From: Buchnera aphidicola (Anoecia corni)
GTDB taxonomy: Bacteria > Pseudomonadota > Gammaproteobacteria > Enterobacterales > Enterobacteriaceae
Direction of reading: 5' to 3'
Length of the DNA: 64,000 nt
NCBI RefSeq assembly: GCF_964056675.1
Contig: NZ_OZ060371.1
Coordinates: forward strand, 186,001-250,000
Position numbers and translations under genes: made by a program. The notes beneath the pieces were generated by a model. The model worked only from the letters and a program-made list of their open reading frames with translations, was not told where the DNA came from and searched no databases. Positions 30,161 through 41,250 of this stretch are shown one piece after another. Positions within the stretch are counted from its first letter, which is position 1. Each line of letters starts with the position of its first letter.

Positions 30161-31887
30161 TTTTTAGATAGATTTTTCCTTAAAATCATTTCATTCATAG
30201 CTCCTCCTTTTACTTGCATAGGATATACGTGTTCAGAGCTATCGATTATAATGTCTACAAAAACTAGTTTATTTTTAGATAAATTTTTAAGAGCTAACGT
30301 TAATTTTTCAGATAGTTCTATTGGAGAATTTACTCTAATTCCTACATGTCCGTAAGACTCTGATAGTTTTACAAAGTCAGGTAGAGATTCCATATAAGAA
30401 TGAGAATGTCGTCCAGAGTATAGCATGTCTTGCCATTGTTTTACCATACCTAGACATTCGTTGTTTAAATTCATGATAAGTATAGGTATATTGTATTGCA
30501 TGGCAGTGGATAACTCTTGAATGTTCATTTGAATGCTACCGTCTCCTGTAATACAAATAACAGTTTCTTTTGGAAAAGCTAATTTTACTCCTAAAGCCGC
30601 TGGAAAACCAAATCCCATAGTTCCTAAACCTCCAGAATTGATCCAACGTCGAGGTTTTTCAAATAAGTAATATAAAGCTGTAAACATTTGATGTTGACCT
30701 ACATCTGAAGTAATAAAAGCTTTTCCTTTTGTTAATTTCCAAATAGTTTCTATAGCTAATTGAGGTTTTATTTTTTTTGTATTTTTTTTATAATGTAAAC
30801 TTTTTTTGTTTCTCCATTGTTTTATTTTTTTCCACCATATAGAAAGTGAATTTCTATTTCTCTTAATTTTTTTATTTTTTAGTAAAGAATTTATTTCTCT
30901 TAAAACGTCTTTTGCATGGCCTAAAATTGGTATTTGAGCTGTTATTATTTTTGATATAGAAGTTGAATCAATATCAATGTGTATAATTTTTGCGTTTGGA
31001 CAATATTTTTTAACTTCATTTGTAGTTCTATCATCAAATCGAACTCCAACAGCAAAAATGACATCTGCATAATGCATTGCCATATTAGCTTCATATGTTC
31101 CGTGCATTCCTAACATGCCAATACTTTGAGTATGATTTCCCGGAAATCCTCCTAAACCCATAAGTGAAGTAGTTACAGGAATGTTTAGGTTTTCAGCTAA
31201 TTTTCTTATTTCTTGATGGCTGTTGGAAGTTATAACACCTCCTCCTATGTAAATTACAGGATTTTTAGCTTGTATTAACAATTCTAAAGCAATTTGTATT
31301 TGTTTTTTATCTATTGGAATTTCAGGATTATATGATTTAAACTTTATAGTTTTAGGCCAGCAATACGGTATTTTATTTTGTGGATTAAGTATATTTTTAG
31401 GTAGGTCTACTACAACAGGTCCAGGTCTTCCTGTAGAAGCGATCCAGAAAGCTTTTTTTATAGTTTCTGCTATATTTTCGACAGATTGAACTAAAAAGCT
31501 ATGTTTTACTATAGGACGGGATATTCCAATCATATCGCATTCTTGAAAAGCATCGTATCCTATAAGATGTAAAGCTACTTGTCCTGAAATAATAACCATG
31601 GGTATTGAATCCATAAAGGCAGTAGCTATTCCGGTAATAGAATTAGTTGCTCCAGGACCTGATGTTACTAGAACAACTCCTGTTTTTCCAGTAGATCTAG
31701 AGTAACCATCAGCCATGTGAGTAGCTCCTTGTTCGTGTCTTACTAAAATATGATTTATTTTTTTTTCACTAGTTTTTAAAGCGTCGTAAATATCTAAAAC
31801 AGCTCCTCCAGGGTAACCAAAAATATATTCTACTTTTTGATCTATTAGAGATTGAATAACTATTTCAGCACCAGATAATAATTTCAT
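30157..31887 (-). CDS. ilvI: acetolactate synthase large subunit
   Basis: ThDP enzyme making acetolactate and acetohydroxybutyrate for valine, leucine and isoleucine. The 576 residues (E. coli 574) align throughout: [15 protein letters not shown] near residues 23-37, catalytic Glu in [12 protein letters not shown] near 50-61, and ThDP/Mg binding [17 protein letters not shown] near 445-461 with NLNNECLG after it. AGGAAA lies before the ATG. Together with ilvH this is a host-provisioning gene pair. No ilv leader peptide was recognised upstream. Confidence 0.97.
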   Translation of the reverse strand: MKLLSGAEIVIQSLIDQKVEYIFGYPGGAVLDIYDALKTSEKKINHILVRHEQGATHMADGYSRSTGKTGVVLVTSGPGATNSITGIATAFMDSIPMVIISGQVALHLIGYDAFQECDMIGISRPIVKHSFLVQSVENIAETIKKAFWIASTGRPGPVVVDLPKNILNPQNKIPYCWPKTIKFKSYNPEIPIDKKQIQIALELLIQAKNPVIYIGGGVITSNSHQEIRKLAENLNIPVTTSLMGLGGFPGNHTQSIGMLGMHGTYEANMAMHYADVIFAVGVRFDDRTTNEVKKYCPNAKIIHIDIDSTSISKIITAQIPILGHAKDVLREINSLLKNKKIKRNRNSLSIWWKKIKQWRNKKSLHYKKNTKKIKPQLAIETIWKLTKGKAFITSDVGQHQMFTALYYLFEKPRRWINSGGLGTMGFGFPAALGVKLAFPKETVICITGDGSIQMNIQELSTAMQYNIPILIMNLNNECLGMVKQWQDMLYSGRHSHSYMESLPDFVKLSESYGHVGIRVNSPIELSEKLTLALKNLSKNKLVFVDIIIDSSEHVYPMQVKGGAMNEMILRKNLSKK

Positions 31888-32839
31888 TTATTTTCCTAAT
31901 AGTAAAATTTTCATTTTAAATATATATCTATATATAGTTATACATTTTATGAGAATTAATTTGATTGGAGTTGAGTATTTTTAATAAAATATTGAATTTA
32001 TTATATATAAACATATCACATTTTATAGAAGGTAGTCATTTTTTTACATGTTATATATGTTGTATTAAGTATTTTGATACTAATATTAAAAGAATTAATT
32101 TGGTAGTAAATTGTTTTCAACAGATATCTTTAAATTGATCTAATTAAATAAATTATTTTTATGGTTTAATTTTGATTATTATTAATTTCTAATAAAATTT
32201 AATTATTATAAAAGATATTAGTTATTTAATGAATTTAAGAAATGTATATAAGTGATTTTTTAAAAAAAAGCATTAGTATGTTTTAAAAAGTAAAAAACTA
32301 TATATTTTATATGTATAAAATTATGGGTGTTTTTTAGTAACAAAGTGAAACATTGTGCGTAGAATATGTGTAACTTTTTTTAAAATAGATTGTTATTGTA
32401 AAATATTATAGTGATTTTTAATTTATACGCATATATGTATGTACATGTATATATATATGTATTTTTTAATTTTTAGTAATCATCGTAATACTAGAAATTT
32501 TTATGTAATATCAATAAATTATTAATATATATTTTTTTTATTAAAAAAAAATATATTAGTTCATTTATTTAAAACATGGCATGTGATTTTAGCAATACTA
32601 GTTTTATACTTATTTTAAATTTATTTAATTAGCTAGCTATACATTTATTTTTGCAAATTTTTTCTTTAGTTATAATTAAAATAGTGATTGAATAGTAATG
32701 AGATTATTTTTAAAAATAGCTTATATATATAAATTATATAAAAAATATGTATGCATATAGTAAAAAATATATACATATATATTTTATATTATAAAAAATA
32801 AGTTGTTTAAAACGAAATTAAATTATTTTGAGTAGATAT
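31888..32839. other. divergent intergenic region ilvI / degP
   Basis: About 950 bases with no gene. Promoters for both divergent genes must lie here. Several short TA/TATG simple repeats occur (for example near 32430-32460 and 32730-32785). Nothing else is recognised. Confidence 0.45.
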
Positions 32840-34291
32840 ATGAAAACAATACGTTTTTTTTATGATTTTTTATTAAAAGCATTATTTTTTTTATATTTTT
32901 TTTGTTTTTTTTGTGTTTCTTTGTTATCAAATTCTTTTGCACAAACGTCTTCTAAGGTAATTCAGGATAGCTTTTCTTCAGTAATACAAAAAGCTATTCC
33001 TTCGGTTGTTAGTATTTATGTTGATGGAATGATAACTGTAGATAATCAAAAAATTAAAAATCAAGATAGTACTTCTGAAAATAAAAAAAATAAAAATACA
33101 AAACGAATTACATTTTTAAAAAAATACTTTTTTTGTAAAAAAAATAATAATAATTATGAAATCAGAAAAAAGTTTAAAGCACTTGCGTCAGGTGTAATTA
33201 TTGACTCTAATAATGGATATATTGTTACTAATAATCATGTAGTAGATAACGCTACATGTATTATTGTTAGAACGTATGACAATTATTATTATTTAGCAAG
33301 TGTTATAGGAACAGATCCATGTACTGATTTAGCTGTAATTAAGGTTGAAGAAATAAATAAGTTAAAAGAAATAAAACTTTCTGATTGTAAAGAGTTAAAA
33401 GTTGGAGATAGTACTATAGCTATAGGTAATCCATACGGTTTACCTGATACTGTAACAACAGGAATAATATCAAATATTGGAAGAAGTGGTTTAAATTTGA
33501 GTAAGTATGAAAATTTTATTCAAACTGATGCGGCTATTAACAATGGAAATTCTGGAGGAGCGTTGGTTGATTTAAAAGGAGAATTAATAGGGGTGAATTC
33601 TGCTATTTTTAGTCCAGCAGGTGGTAATGTAGGAATAGGTTTTGCTATACCAGCATATGTAGTAAAAATTATTAGTCAACAACTAATTTCATATGGTTCT
33701 GTTCATCGTGGGTATTTAGGAATTTGTGGAGTTGATTCAGAACAAAACATAGCTGAATCTGTAGGAATGTCTAAAATCGATGGGGCTTTTATAACTAAAG
33801 TAGATGATAATACTTCTGCAAAAAAAGAAGGATTGCGTGCTGGAGATGTAATTGTTTCTTTTAATAACAGACCAATTACTAATTTTCCTGAATTAGTTTC
33901 AGAAACATTAGTTGCAGAACGTGGATCTAAAGTAAGATTGGGTGTAATAAGAAATAATTCCATGTTTTTTATTAATATAACAGTAGAAGAAAACGAAAAG
34001 GGAAAAAACATTATATCAGAATATGTTGATCGGTTTTTTTTAGGATCTAAGTTATGTAATTTTAGTTATAAAATGGATGGAGTAGATAATAAAGGTGTAA
34101 AGATAAATTCTATCAAAAAAGGTTCTCATGCAGATATCAAGGGATTTAAAAAAAATGATATAATCATATCAGTAAATAAACATTTCGTTATAGATTTAGA
34201 AGATTTAAAAAAAAATTTAGATAAAAAATGTACATTACTGGTTTTTAAAGTTTTAAGGAACAATCAAATAGTATATGTTATTTGTAGTTAA
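32840..34291 (+). CDS. degP: periplasmic serine protease / chaperone DegP
   Basis: Degrades or refolds misfolded envelope proteins. From ATG 32840 the protein has 483 residues, starting MKTIRFFYDFLLK followed by a Phe-rich hydrophobic segment and a likely signal cleavage after SNSFA. An in-frame TTG at 32828 would add 4 residues. The protease triad is present: His in VTNNHVVDNAT near 132-142, Asp in DPCTDLAV near 164-171 and Ser in NNGNSGGAL near 239-247. Two PDZ domains follow (about 285-380 and 395-483). The linker between signal and protease domain is Lys/Asn-rich. Full-length compared with E. coli (474). Confidence 0.95.
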   Translation: MKTIRFFYDFLLKALFFLYFFCFFCVSLLSNSFAQTSSKVIQDSFSSVIQKAIPSVVSIYVDGMITVDNQKIKNQDSTSENKKNKNTKRITFLKKYFFCKKNNNNYEIRKKFKALASGVIIDSNNGYIVTNNHVVDNATCIIVRTYDNYYYLASVIGTDPCTDLAVIKVEEINKLKEIKLSDCKELKVGDSTIAIGNPYGLPDTVTTGIISNIGRSGLNLSKYENFIQTDAAINNGNSGGALVDLKGELIGVNSAIFSPAGGNVGIGFAIPAYVVKIISQQLISYGSVHRGYLGICGVDSEQNIAESVGMSKIDGAFITKVDDNTSAKKEGLRAGDVIVSFNNRPITNFPELVSETLVAERGSKVRLGVIRNNSMFFINITVEENEKGKNIISEYVDRFFLGSKLCNFSYKMDGVDNKGVKINSIKKGSHADIKGFKKNDIIISVNKHFVIDLEDLKKNLDKKCTLLVFKVLRNNQIVYVICS

Positions 34292-34320
34292 TTACAAATA
34301 TAAAATATATATATTTTTTA

Positions 34321-34367
34321 TTAGTTGTCCTAGTATTTATAAAGATTATAAAAAGTAGGACAACTAA
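34321..34367. terminator. hairpin between convergent degP and dapD
   Basis: TTAGTTGTCCT (34321-34331) pairs perfectly with AGGACAACTAA (34357-34367), extendable by one pair. It lies between the two convergent stop codons and probably ends both transcripts, although no clean T run follows on either side. Confidence 0.5.
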
Positions 34368-34405
34368 TGATTTAAAAAAAATTTATAAAAATTAAATATC
34401 AAAAA

Positions 34406-35236
34406 CTAATCTTGATATATATTTCTAAGTAATTTATTTAATTCTACTTTACTTAATGTTTTATGGTCTACTTTTTTTACTATGATAGCGGAGTACAATC
34501 CATATTTTCCATTTTTTGAAGGTAGATTGCCGGGTACTACTACAGATTGACTTGGTACTCGTCCATAATAGATTTTGTCATTTTCTCTATCATAAATTTT
34601 TGTACTTTTTCCAATATAAACTCCCATGGATATTACTGATCCTTCTTCAACAATAACACCTTCAACTATTTCAGATCTAGCTCCAATGAAGCAGTTATCT
34701 TCAATAATTGTAGGTGAAGATTGAATAGGTTCTAAAACGCCTCCAATACCAACTCCTCCTGAAATATGAACATTATTTCCTATTTGAGCACAAGATCCTA
34801 TAGTTGACCAAGTATCTATCATAGAGTTTTCTCCTATGTATGCTCCTATATTTACATAACTTGGCATTAGAACGCTATTTTTACCTATAAACGCTCCGTT
34901 TCTTACAGTAGATAACGGTACAATTCTTACGTTATCTTTCTGAAATTGAGATTCATCATAGTCACTGTATTTTAATGGGATTTTATCGTAGTAACAGGTT
35001 TCAAGAGCGTGGAATATAGAATTTTCTTTTGTTAAAAATGCTAATAAAATAGCTTTTTTAACCCATTCATTAACTATCCATGAATCATTTTTTTTTTCTG
35101 CTGCACGTAATGTACCGGAATTTAGCAAACTAATAGTTTTATCGATAGATTCAGAGATAGAGGAATCGATATTGTCAATATCTAAAGTATCTTTTTTTTC
35201 ATAAGATTCATTGATTATTTTTTTTAAATTTTCCAT
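34406..35236 (-). CDS. dapD: tetrahydrodipicolinate N-succinyltransferase
   Basis: Succinyl-CoA-dependent step in the diaminopimelate/lysine pathway. The 276 residues (E. coli 274) show an N-terminal helical domain (1-100) and a left-handed beta-helix of hexapeptide repeats (about 105-235: [40 protein letters not shown]). Lysine remains a symbiotic export product; since murein genes are absent here, lysine rather than cell wall is the likely use of this step. The ATG is followed by typical [14 protein letters not shown]. Confidence 0.96.
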   Translation of the reverse strand: MENLKKIINESYEKKDTLDIDNIDSSISESIDKTISLLNSGTLRAAEKKNDSWIVNEWVKKAILLAFLTKENSIFHALETCYYDKIPLKYSDYDESQFQKDNVRIVPLSTVRNGAFIGKNSVLMPSYVNIGAYIGENSMIDTWSTIGSCAQIGNNVHISGGVGIGGVLEPIQSSPTIIEDNCFIGARSEIVEGVIVEEGSVISMGVYIGKSTKIYDRENDKIYYGRVPSQSVVVPGNLPSKNGKYGLYSAIIVKKVDHKTLSKVELNKLLRNIYQD

Positions 35237-35506
35237 AAATGAATATTTCCTATAAGTAATATTAATGGTTTTAAATAGTATCTAACTTGATATTATAGAT
35301 CATATATAGGTATATATGATAAATATTTCTAATATAGAAACATTTTTTTTGTATAATTTAAAGTATTTTCTAAAAAAAGTAGATTTTAGTCTAATTTAAT
35401 ATAACGAATTATTATAAACAGAGTTAGATTTTATACAGTAAATACACAAATATTAAAAATACATAGTATAGCAATGTTTTTTATAAGTAGGGGTATAAAT
35501 TATGAT

Positions 35507-36265
35507 TTATAGAGTAAGAATTTCACATCCATATTCTGTAACTAAAACAGTATGCTCATATTGAGCAGAATAGCTATGATCTATTGTTTTTACTGTCCAT
35601 CCATCCTGCATGCATTGTACATTGTGGCTTCCAATGTTAATCATAGGTTCTACTGTAAAAGTCATATTTTTTTTTATTTTGATGCCTTTTATTTTTTTAT
35701 TATAAAAATGTAAAATTTCAGGTTTTTCATGAAACATTTTTCCTATTCCATGTCCGCAATAGTTTCGAACTACGGAAAATTTATTGCTTTCTACATATTT
35801 TTGTATTGTTTTTCCAATAATAGAAGAATAAACTCCAGGTTTTATTTTTTCTAGAGCTAAAGATAAGCTGTTTTCTGCAATTCGGCATAGTTTTTTAAGT
35901 TGTTTTGTAGTATTACCTATAATAAACATTTTAGAAGCATCTCCATGATATCCATTTTTAATAACTGCTACATCGATGTTAATAATATCTCCTTCTTTAA
36001 GGTATTCTGTATAGCTAGGAATACCGTGGCATACTACGTCATTTATTGATGTACAAATAGAGTTTGGAAATCCATTATATCCTAAACAAGCTGGAATAGC
36101 TTTTTGTTGTTTTATTATAAAGTTATGGCAGATACGATCAATTTCGCCTGTTGAAATTCCTGGAATAAGAAATGGTTCAATCATGTTTAACACTTCTGAA
36201 GTTAATTTTCCCGCGATTCTCATTTTTTTAATTTCTTGACTTGTTTTGATTAGAGTGCTAGTCAT
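35507..36265 (-). CDS. map: methionine aminopeptidase type I
   Basis: Removes the initiator methionine from nascent proteins. The 252 residues (E. coli 264) have the five metal ligands in context: Asp in INIDVAVIKNGYHGDASKMF (near 95-114), His in GHGIGKMFHEKP near 168-179, Glu in FTVEPMINIG near 200 and Glu in YEHTVLVTEYG near 234. CLGYNGFPNSICTSINDVVCHGIP with substrate-pocket His lies near 58-81. It diverges from rpsB, as in E. coli. Confidence 0.97.
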   Translation of the reverse strand: MTSTLIKTSQEIKKMRIAGKLTSEVLNMIEPFLIPGISTGEIDRICHNFIIKQQKAIPACLGYNGFPNSICTSINDVVCHGIPSYTEYLKEGDIINIDVAVIKNGYHGDASKMFIIGNTTKQLKKLCRIAENSLSLALEKIKPGVYSSIIGKTIQKYVESNKFSVVRNYCGHGIGKMFHEKPEILHFYNKKIKGIKIKKNMTFTVEPMINIGSHNVQCMQDGWTVKTIDHSYSAQYEHTVLVTEYGCEILTL

Positions 36266-36564
36266 TCTTTACCTAAATTATACTATATAGTTGAGTTACA
36301 TAAAAAATATTTAATTTTACAAAATATTTAATTTTGTTTTTTTATTAAAAATTAAAATTTTAGCGTGTAAGTGTATATACAACAATATTATAAACTAAAA
36401 TAATCATAATAATAAATGATATACTGTAGCAGTATATTATAGATAAATTAAGTTTTAGCAATTTAATCTTATTTATTAAGTTGAAGTTAAAAAAAAATTT
36501 ATTAAAATATTATATATATGTAGTTAATTTATAAAATCATTAATGTGAATTATTTGGAGTTGTC

Positions 36565-37272
36565 ATGCATATTATTTCAATGAAGGATATGTTAAAAGCA
36601 GGAGTGCATTTCGGTCATCAAACGCGTTATTGGAATCCAAAAATGAAACCTTTTATTTTTGGATCACGTAACAAAGTACATATTATTAATTTAGAAAAAT
36701 CTTTACCGTTATTTAATATAGCTTTATGTGAATTAAAAAAAATATTTTATAGAAATGGAAAGATATTATTTATTGGTACTAAAAAAGCAGCAAGTAAAGA
36801 AATAAAAATAGCAGCTATGAACTGTAAGCAATTTTATGTTAATCATCGTTGGTTAGGTGGAATGTTAACTAATTGGAAAACTGTAAGACAATCGATAAAA
36901 CGGCTACAGGATTTAGAAATTCAATTAGAAGATGGTACATTAGATAAATTAACTAAAAAAGAACGACTTTTAAGATTAAGAGAATTGGATAAATTAGAAA
37001 AAAGTTTGGGTGGAATAAAAAAGATGGGAGGGTTACCTGATGCTATTTTTGTCATAGATGCTGAATATGAAAATATTGCTATAAAAGAAGCTAATAATCT
37101 TAGTATACCAGTGTTTTCTATAGTTGATACAAATTCTAATCCAGAAGGAGTTGATTTTATTATTCCTGGTAATGATGATGCTATTAGAGCTATAAAATTA
37201 TATCTACATACAGTAGTGTCTATTCTTCAAAAGAGTAGTGAAAAAAAAATAATTATTAAAAAGAATAAATAG
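36565..37272 (+). CDS. rpsB: 30S ribosomal protein S2
   Basis: Small-subunit protein needed for binding of S1 and mRNA. The 235 residues (E. coli 241) include the N-terminal [20 protein letters not shown], the signature [19 protein letters not shown] near residues 93-111 and [25 protein letters not shown] near 180. A GGAG ribosome binding site precedes the ATG. The 300-base gap before it must hold the promoter of the rpsB-tsf pair; I could not make out the S2-binding leader known in E. coli. Confidence 0.97.
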   Translation: MHIISMKDMLKAGVHFGHQTRYWNPKMKPFIFGSRNKVHIINLEKSLPLFNIALCELKKIFYRNGKILFIGTKKAASKEIKIAAMNCKQFYVNHRWLGGMLTNWKTVRQSIKRLQDLEIQLEDGTLDKLTKKERLLRLRELDKLEKSLGGIKKMGGLPDAIFVIDAEYENIAIKEANNLSIPVFSIVDTNSNPEGVDFIIPGNDDAIRAIKLYLHTVVSILQKSSEKKIIIKKNK

Positions 37273-37461
37273 AATTTTTGCATATTTTGTAATGTAATAT
37301 TTTGCTAATTGTCATGTCAGTTAATGTTAAATGCATTTTATGTGCAGATATTAAATAGTTTGTTTGACTAAACTTGTATAGAAATATATTATTTAAAACA
37401 GTTGAAATTATATGTTTTATATATATTAAAAATTATTTTTTTTAACAAAGAGAGTTTCAAT

Positions 37462-38259
37462 ATGGAAAATGTTTCAGCTTCTCTTGTAAAGAGTTTAAGA
37501 ATAAGAACGGGAGTAGGTATACTAGAGTGTAAAAAAGCTTTAATAGAATCAAATGGAAATATAGAATTAGCTATAGATTATCTTAGGAAATCTGGTATAA
37601 GAAACGCTAAAAAAAAAATAAGAAATACAACTTTGCAAGGTTCTATCTTTTTAAAAATTAAAAATAATTCTGGAGTTATTTTAGAAATAAATTCTGAAAC
37701 TGATTTTGCTTCCCGTAGTAAGGAGTTTAATTTAATAGGTACAGATTTAGCAAAAATAGCTATTGAAAAAAAACTAGAAGATATTCATGAATTAAAAAAT
37801 ATTTTTGAAAAAAAAAGATCATCTTTTATTAATCAGTTTTCAGAAAATATTTTAATTCGTAGAATTAAATTTTTAAATGGGGAGAGTTTAGGATCGTATA
37901 TGCATAATTCTAGAATAGGAGTATTGGTATCTAGTGATTTTAAAAATGTTGAAAAAGACATTTTACATCAGTTAGCTATGCATATTGCAGCAAATGATCC
38001 AGAGTATCTTTCGTCTGATCATATTCCTAAAGATGTTATGGATAGAGAACATGAAATACAATTAAACTTATCAAAAAAAATAAATAAACAAGATTTTGTT
38101 ATAAAAAAAGTATTGGAAGGTAGAATGCAAAAATATATAAACAGCATTTGTTTGATGGAACAAAATTTTTTATTAGATAATACTAAAAAAGTAAAAGATG
38201 TGTTGTTAAAACATAAGTTTTTAGTAAAGAACTATATTCGGTTTGAATTAGGTCGTTAA
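37462..38259 (+). CDS. tsf: elongation factor Ts
   Basis: Nucleotide exchange factor for EF-Tu. I place the start at ATG 37462 (MENVSASLVKSLRIRTG), preceded by AAAGAGAG; upstream in-frame codons from 37402 do not match the family. The 265 residues (E. coli 283) contain the UBA-like N-terminal domain, TDFASRSKEF near 78-87 (EF-Tu contact) and HIAANDPEYL near 168. The C-terminal helix is shortened, ending YIRFELGR. Second gene of the rpsB-tsf pair. Confidence 0.96.
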   Translation: MENVSASLVKSLRIRTGVGILECKKALIESNGNIELAIDYLRKSGIRNAKKKIRNTTLQGSIFLKIKNNSGVILEINSETDFASRSKEFNLIGTDLAKIAIEKKLEDIHELKNIFEKKRSSFINQFSENILIRRIKFLNGESLGSYMHNSRIGVLVSSDFKNVEKDILHQLAMHIAANDPEYLSSDHIPKDVMDREHEIQLNLSKKINKQDFVIKKVLEGRMQKYINSICLMEQNFLLDNTKKVKDVLLKHKFLVKNYIRFELGR

Positions 38260-38331
38260 ATACATAGTTATTAAATTATATTTAATAAAATTAATCATTG
38301 TATAAAAGATAATTAATTTTAAATATTTGTT

Positions 38332-38359
38332 TAGAGGAACTGATAATTTAAGTTCCTTT
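38332..38359 (+). terminator. rpsB-tsf terminator hairpin
   Basis: TAGAGGAACT pairs with AGTTCCTTTA (10 bp with one G-U) around an 8-base loop, about 70 bases beyond the tsf stop. A weak T-rich region follows. Location and stem suggest termination. Confidence 0.5.
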
Positions 38360-38453
38360 AAATAGATAAAAATGTTTATATTTTATCAAAAAATGAATTA
38401 TTTAAAGTTAGTATTCATTTTGTATTAAGTAGCTTTATAGTGGATATAAAATA

Positions 38454-39185
38454 ATGAAAATGTGTATTTATAAAAAAAAAGTATATAATCGAGTATTAAT
38501 AAAATTGAGTGGAGAATCTTTACAAAACGAAAAAAAAACCGGTATAAATCAGTTTTTTTTATATCGTATAGCAAAAGATATAAAAGCAATAGTACAGTTA
38601 GGAATACAAGTTTCTATCGTGATTGGAGGTGGAAATTTGTTTAGAGGTTCAAGTTTAACTAATATAGGAGTTAATCATATTGTAGCAGATCATATAGGAA
38701 TGTTATCAACCATTATTAATGGATTAGCTATTAGAGATATTTTATTTCAGAAAAAAATTCAATCGTATTTAATGTCGTCTTTTCCTATAAAAGGAATATG
38801 TTCAAGTTTTAATTTAGATAAAGCTATAAAACTGCTTTCTAGTAACATAGTAATTATTTTTGGGGGAGGGACAGGTAATCCATGTTTTACTACAGATTCA
38901 GCTGCATGTTTGAGAGCTATTGAAACTAAATCAGAGATAGTATTAAAAGGAACAAATGTGAATGGTGTATATTCAGCTGATCCAAAAAAAAAGTTAAATG
39001 CAGTAATGTATCATAAATTAAGTTACAAAGAAGTATTAGATAAAGAGTTAAAAATAATGGATTTATCAGCGTTTATTTTGGCGCGAGACTATAAAATTCC
39101 GATTTGTGTTTTTAATATAAATACTCCAGGTTTATTGTATAAGATTGTTACTGGCGTTAAAGAAGGAACATTTATTGGATGTTGA
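38454..39185 (+). CDS. pyrH: UMP kinase
   Basis: Phosphorylates UMP to UDP, hexameric amino-acid-kinase fold. The 243 residues (E. coli 241) hold VLIKLSGESLQ near residues 14-24, IGGGNLFRG near 58-66, GGGTGNPCFTTDSAA near 137-151 and NGVYSADPKK near 168. Two possible ATGs (38454, 38460) lie two codons apart; I kept the longer. It has its own short upstream gap and is followed by frr, the usual order tsf-pyrH-frr. Confidence 0.96.
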   Translation: MKMCIYKKKVYNRVLIKLSGESLQNEKKTGINQFFLYRIAKDIKAIVQLGIQVSIVIGGGNLFRGSSLTNIGVNHIVADHIGMLSTIINGLAIRDILFQKKIQSYLMSSFPIKGICSSFNLDKAIKLLSSNIVIIFGGGTGNPCFTTDSAACLRAIETKSEIVLKGTNVNGVYSADPKKKLNAVMYHKLSYKEVLDKELKIMDLSAFILARDYKIPICVFNINTPGLLYKIVTGVKEGTFIGC

Positions 39186-39361
39186 TGTATAAAAAATTAT
39201 ATAAAAATATTTCTTATTTAATTTAGTTTAATTCAATTTTTTAAAACTATTAGTAGTATTTTTTTAAAAAAAACATTTATTTAGTGATTTTGTGTTACTA
39301 AATATGAATAAAGTATACATATATGTAGTGTTTTGTAAATATTAGTATGGAGAGTAGTATT

Positions 39362-39916
39362 ATGAATGATTTAAAAAAAGATGTTTATCTGAAAATGGAT
39401 AAGTGTATAGATTCTTTTAAAGAATCTATTAAAAAGATTAGTACCGGAAGAGCTACATCTTCTTTGTTAGATTCTATTAGTATAGAATACTATAATAATA
39501 TAGTCCCATTAAGAAAAATATCAAGTATAGTTGTTGAGGACTCGCATACATTAAAAATTAACACTTTTGATTCTTCTATACGTTCTGTAGTAAAAAAAAG
39601 TATCATGAAATCTAATTTAGGATTAAATCCTGTAATAGTAGGAGATAGTATAAAAGTTTTTATACCTGTTTTAACTGAAGAAAGAAGAAAAGAATTTATA
39701 AAATTATTAAATCATGACGCTGAAAAGGCAAAAATTAGTATTAGAAATATAAGACGCGAAGCTAATGAAAAGATAAAAAATAGAAAAAAAAAAAAAATAA
39801 TTAGTAATGATGAAGAGTATATCACTCAGAATGCTATTCAGGATTTAACCAATGATTATATGAAAAAAATAGAGTTTTTGGTTTTAAAGAAGAAGAATAA
39901 CATTCTAACTATATGA
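39362..39916 (+). CDS. frr: ribosome recycling factor
   Basis: Splits post-termination ribosomes with EF-G. Start at ATG 39362 (MNDLKKDVYLKMDKC) gives 184 residues (E. coli 185) and puts GGAGAG 7 bases upstream; an in-frame ATG at 39347 would place the ribosome binding site inside the gene. ISTGRATSSLLDSI near residues 26-39, LGLNPVIVGDSIKV near 98 and LTEERRKEF near 117 are the family landmarks. The Lys run at about residue 142 is coded by an in-frame run of about 14 A (from 39784), unusually long for an intact essential gene. Confidence 0.96.
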   Translation: MNDLKKDVYLKMDKCIDSFKESIKKISTGRATSSLLDSISIEYYNNIVPLRKISSIVVEDSHTLKINTFDSSIRSVVKKSIMKSNLGLNPVIVGDSIKVFIPVLTEERRKEFIKLLNHDAEKAKISIRNIRREANEKIKNRKKKKIISNDEEYITQNAIQDLTNDYMKKIEFLVLKKKNNILTI

Positions 39917-40647
39917 TTAGAAATATAGTTTTAAATATAATTTTTCGTATTTAAATACGAAAAATTTTAATTTACACTACTATAATACATATATTGAAAT
40001 GTTATTAATTATTGTAATAGAAAATAAGTTCTAATAAGTATTAGAAGTAATTTATTTTGTATTATTTTAATAATGTTTATTGTTTTATAAACAATACGTT
40101 TTTTTTTAAAATAAAATAAATAATGTATATATTGTATAATTTTAAAAAAATTAAGAAAATAACAATATGTATATAAACAACAATTTATTTTACATTTATG
40201 TATAGTTATCAACTTTTTTATTTTATTTATTTTATTTAAATTTTAAAAAAAATAATAAATATTAATTAAAAATAATAGATAACAAATAAAAATATAATTT
40301 TTATTGAAGATATGTAATATTAAGTAATTATAAATGTATAAATTTTTTTTATTTAGTTTTAGCTGTATAAAATATTAAATATAAATATATAAGTATTATT
40401 TATAAAATAAGAATATATTACTATATATAATAATAGGTATAGAAAAAAGTGATTTAAGAATAAGGTATTTTAACAGAAAAGTATTAACACTAGAAGTGTT
40501 TATTTACTATCTATTATATTAAGTAATTGATAAATATATTTATTGAAATAATAGTTATATAAAGTTATTTGTAATAACAAAGTTGAAAATGGTTATTTTT
40601 ACAATTTTTGTTTTATTTTATAAAAATAAAGGACATTTATATTTTAT
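39917..40647. other. noncoding region between frr and fabZ
   Basis: 731 bases. dxr, uppS and bamA follow frr in the Buchnera I remember, with lpxD in E. coli; none can be recognised. A perfect palindrome at the left end is listed separately. A 67-codon minus-strand frame at 40009-40212 has no homology I recognise and looks random. Confidence 0.5.
39939..39966 (+). terminator. perfect palindrome, probable frr terminator
   Basis: A 28-base perfect inverted repeat with no unpaired loop (each arm AATTTTTCGTATTT or its complement), 22 bases beyond the frr stop. It could form a 12-bp hairpin with a 4-base loop and is followed by TTTTAATTT. Most likely the terminator of pyrH-frr. Confidence 0.6.
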
Positions 40648-41076
40648 ATGATTAATATACCTGACTTTTTATCTCATTCTTTTCCATTTTTACTTGTTGA
40701 GAAAGTAATATCGTATAAAAAAAATAAATACTTATATGCATCAAAAAAAATAGTTAACAATGATTTTTTTTTAAATATTCACTATCCAGAAAGACCTATT
40801 TTTCCAGGTTCTATAATTTTAGAGATAATAGCACAATCAAGTGGTTTACTAGAATTTGTTAGTAACGGAAAACTGAAAAAAAATGAGATATATTATTTAT
40901 ATAAAGTTAATACATTAAATTTTAGATCTCCTATCATTGTGAATAATATATTAGTAATTAAGGTTTTTGTAAATAGATCACGGAATAATATAACAAAATT
41001 TAAAGGGTATATAACAGTTGAACAAAAAATAGTATGCAATTTCTATATATCGTGTGTTAGAAAGTTCATTAATTGA
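40648..41076 (+). CDS. fabZ: 3-hydroxyacyl-[acyl-carrier-protein] dehydratase FabZ
   Basis: Dehydrates 3-hydroxyacyl-ACP in fatty-acid elongation. The 142 residues (E. coli 151) contain FPFLLVEKV near residues 14-22, catalytic His in NIHYPERPIFPGS near 43-55 and Glu in IILEIIAQSSG near 56-66. The neighbouring lipid A genes lpxD, lpxA and lpxB of E. coli are gone, so only the fatty-acid function remains. acpS further right in the window supplies holo-ACP for the same pathway. Confidence 0.93.
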   Translation: MINIPDFLSHSFPFLLVEKVISYKKNKYLYASKKIVNNDFFLNIHYPERPIFPGSIILEIIAQSSGLLEFVSNGKLKKNEIYYLYKVNTLNFRSPIIVNNILVIKVFVNRSRNNITKFKGYITVEQKIVCNFYISCVRKFIN

Positions 41077-41250
41077 ATCAATATAATTGAATTTATTAAA
41101 GTATTTAATATGTATATTTTAATTGTAAAACTTAATGTTTATGTTCTAATGAACAAACTAATTATTTATTTATTAAATAATATATATAAATTATGAATTA
41201 ACATCATATAGTATTTAATTATTTTTATTTTTAAGGAAGTAATATTTTTT

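Noticed and set aside
40009..40212. 67-codon minus-strand frame between frr and fabZ
   Set aside because: Composition is that of random AT-rich sequence (Ile, Tyr, Phe, Lys), no start context and no similarity to a known family.
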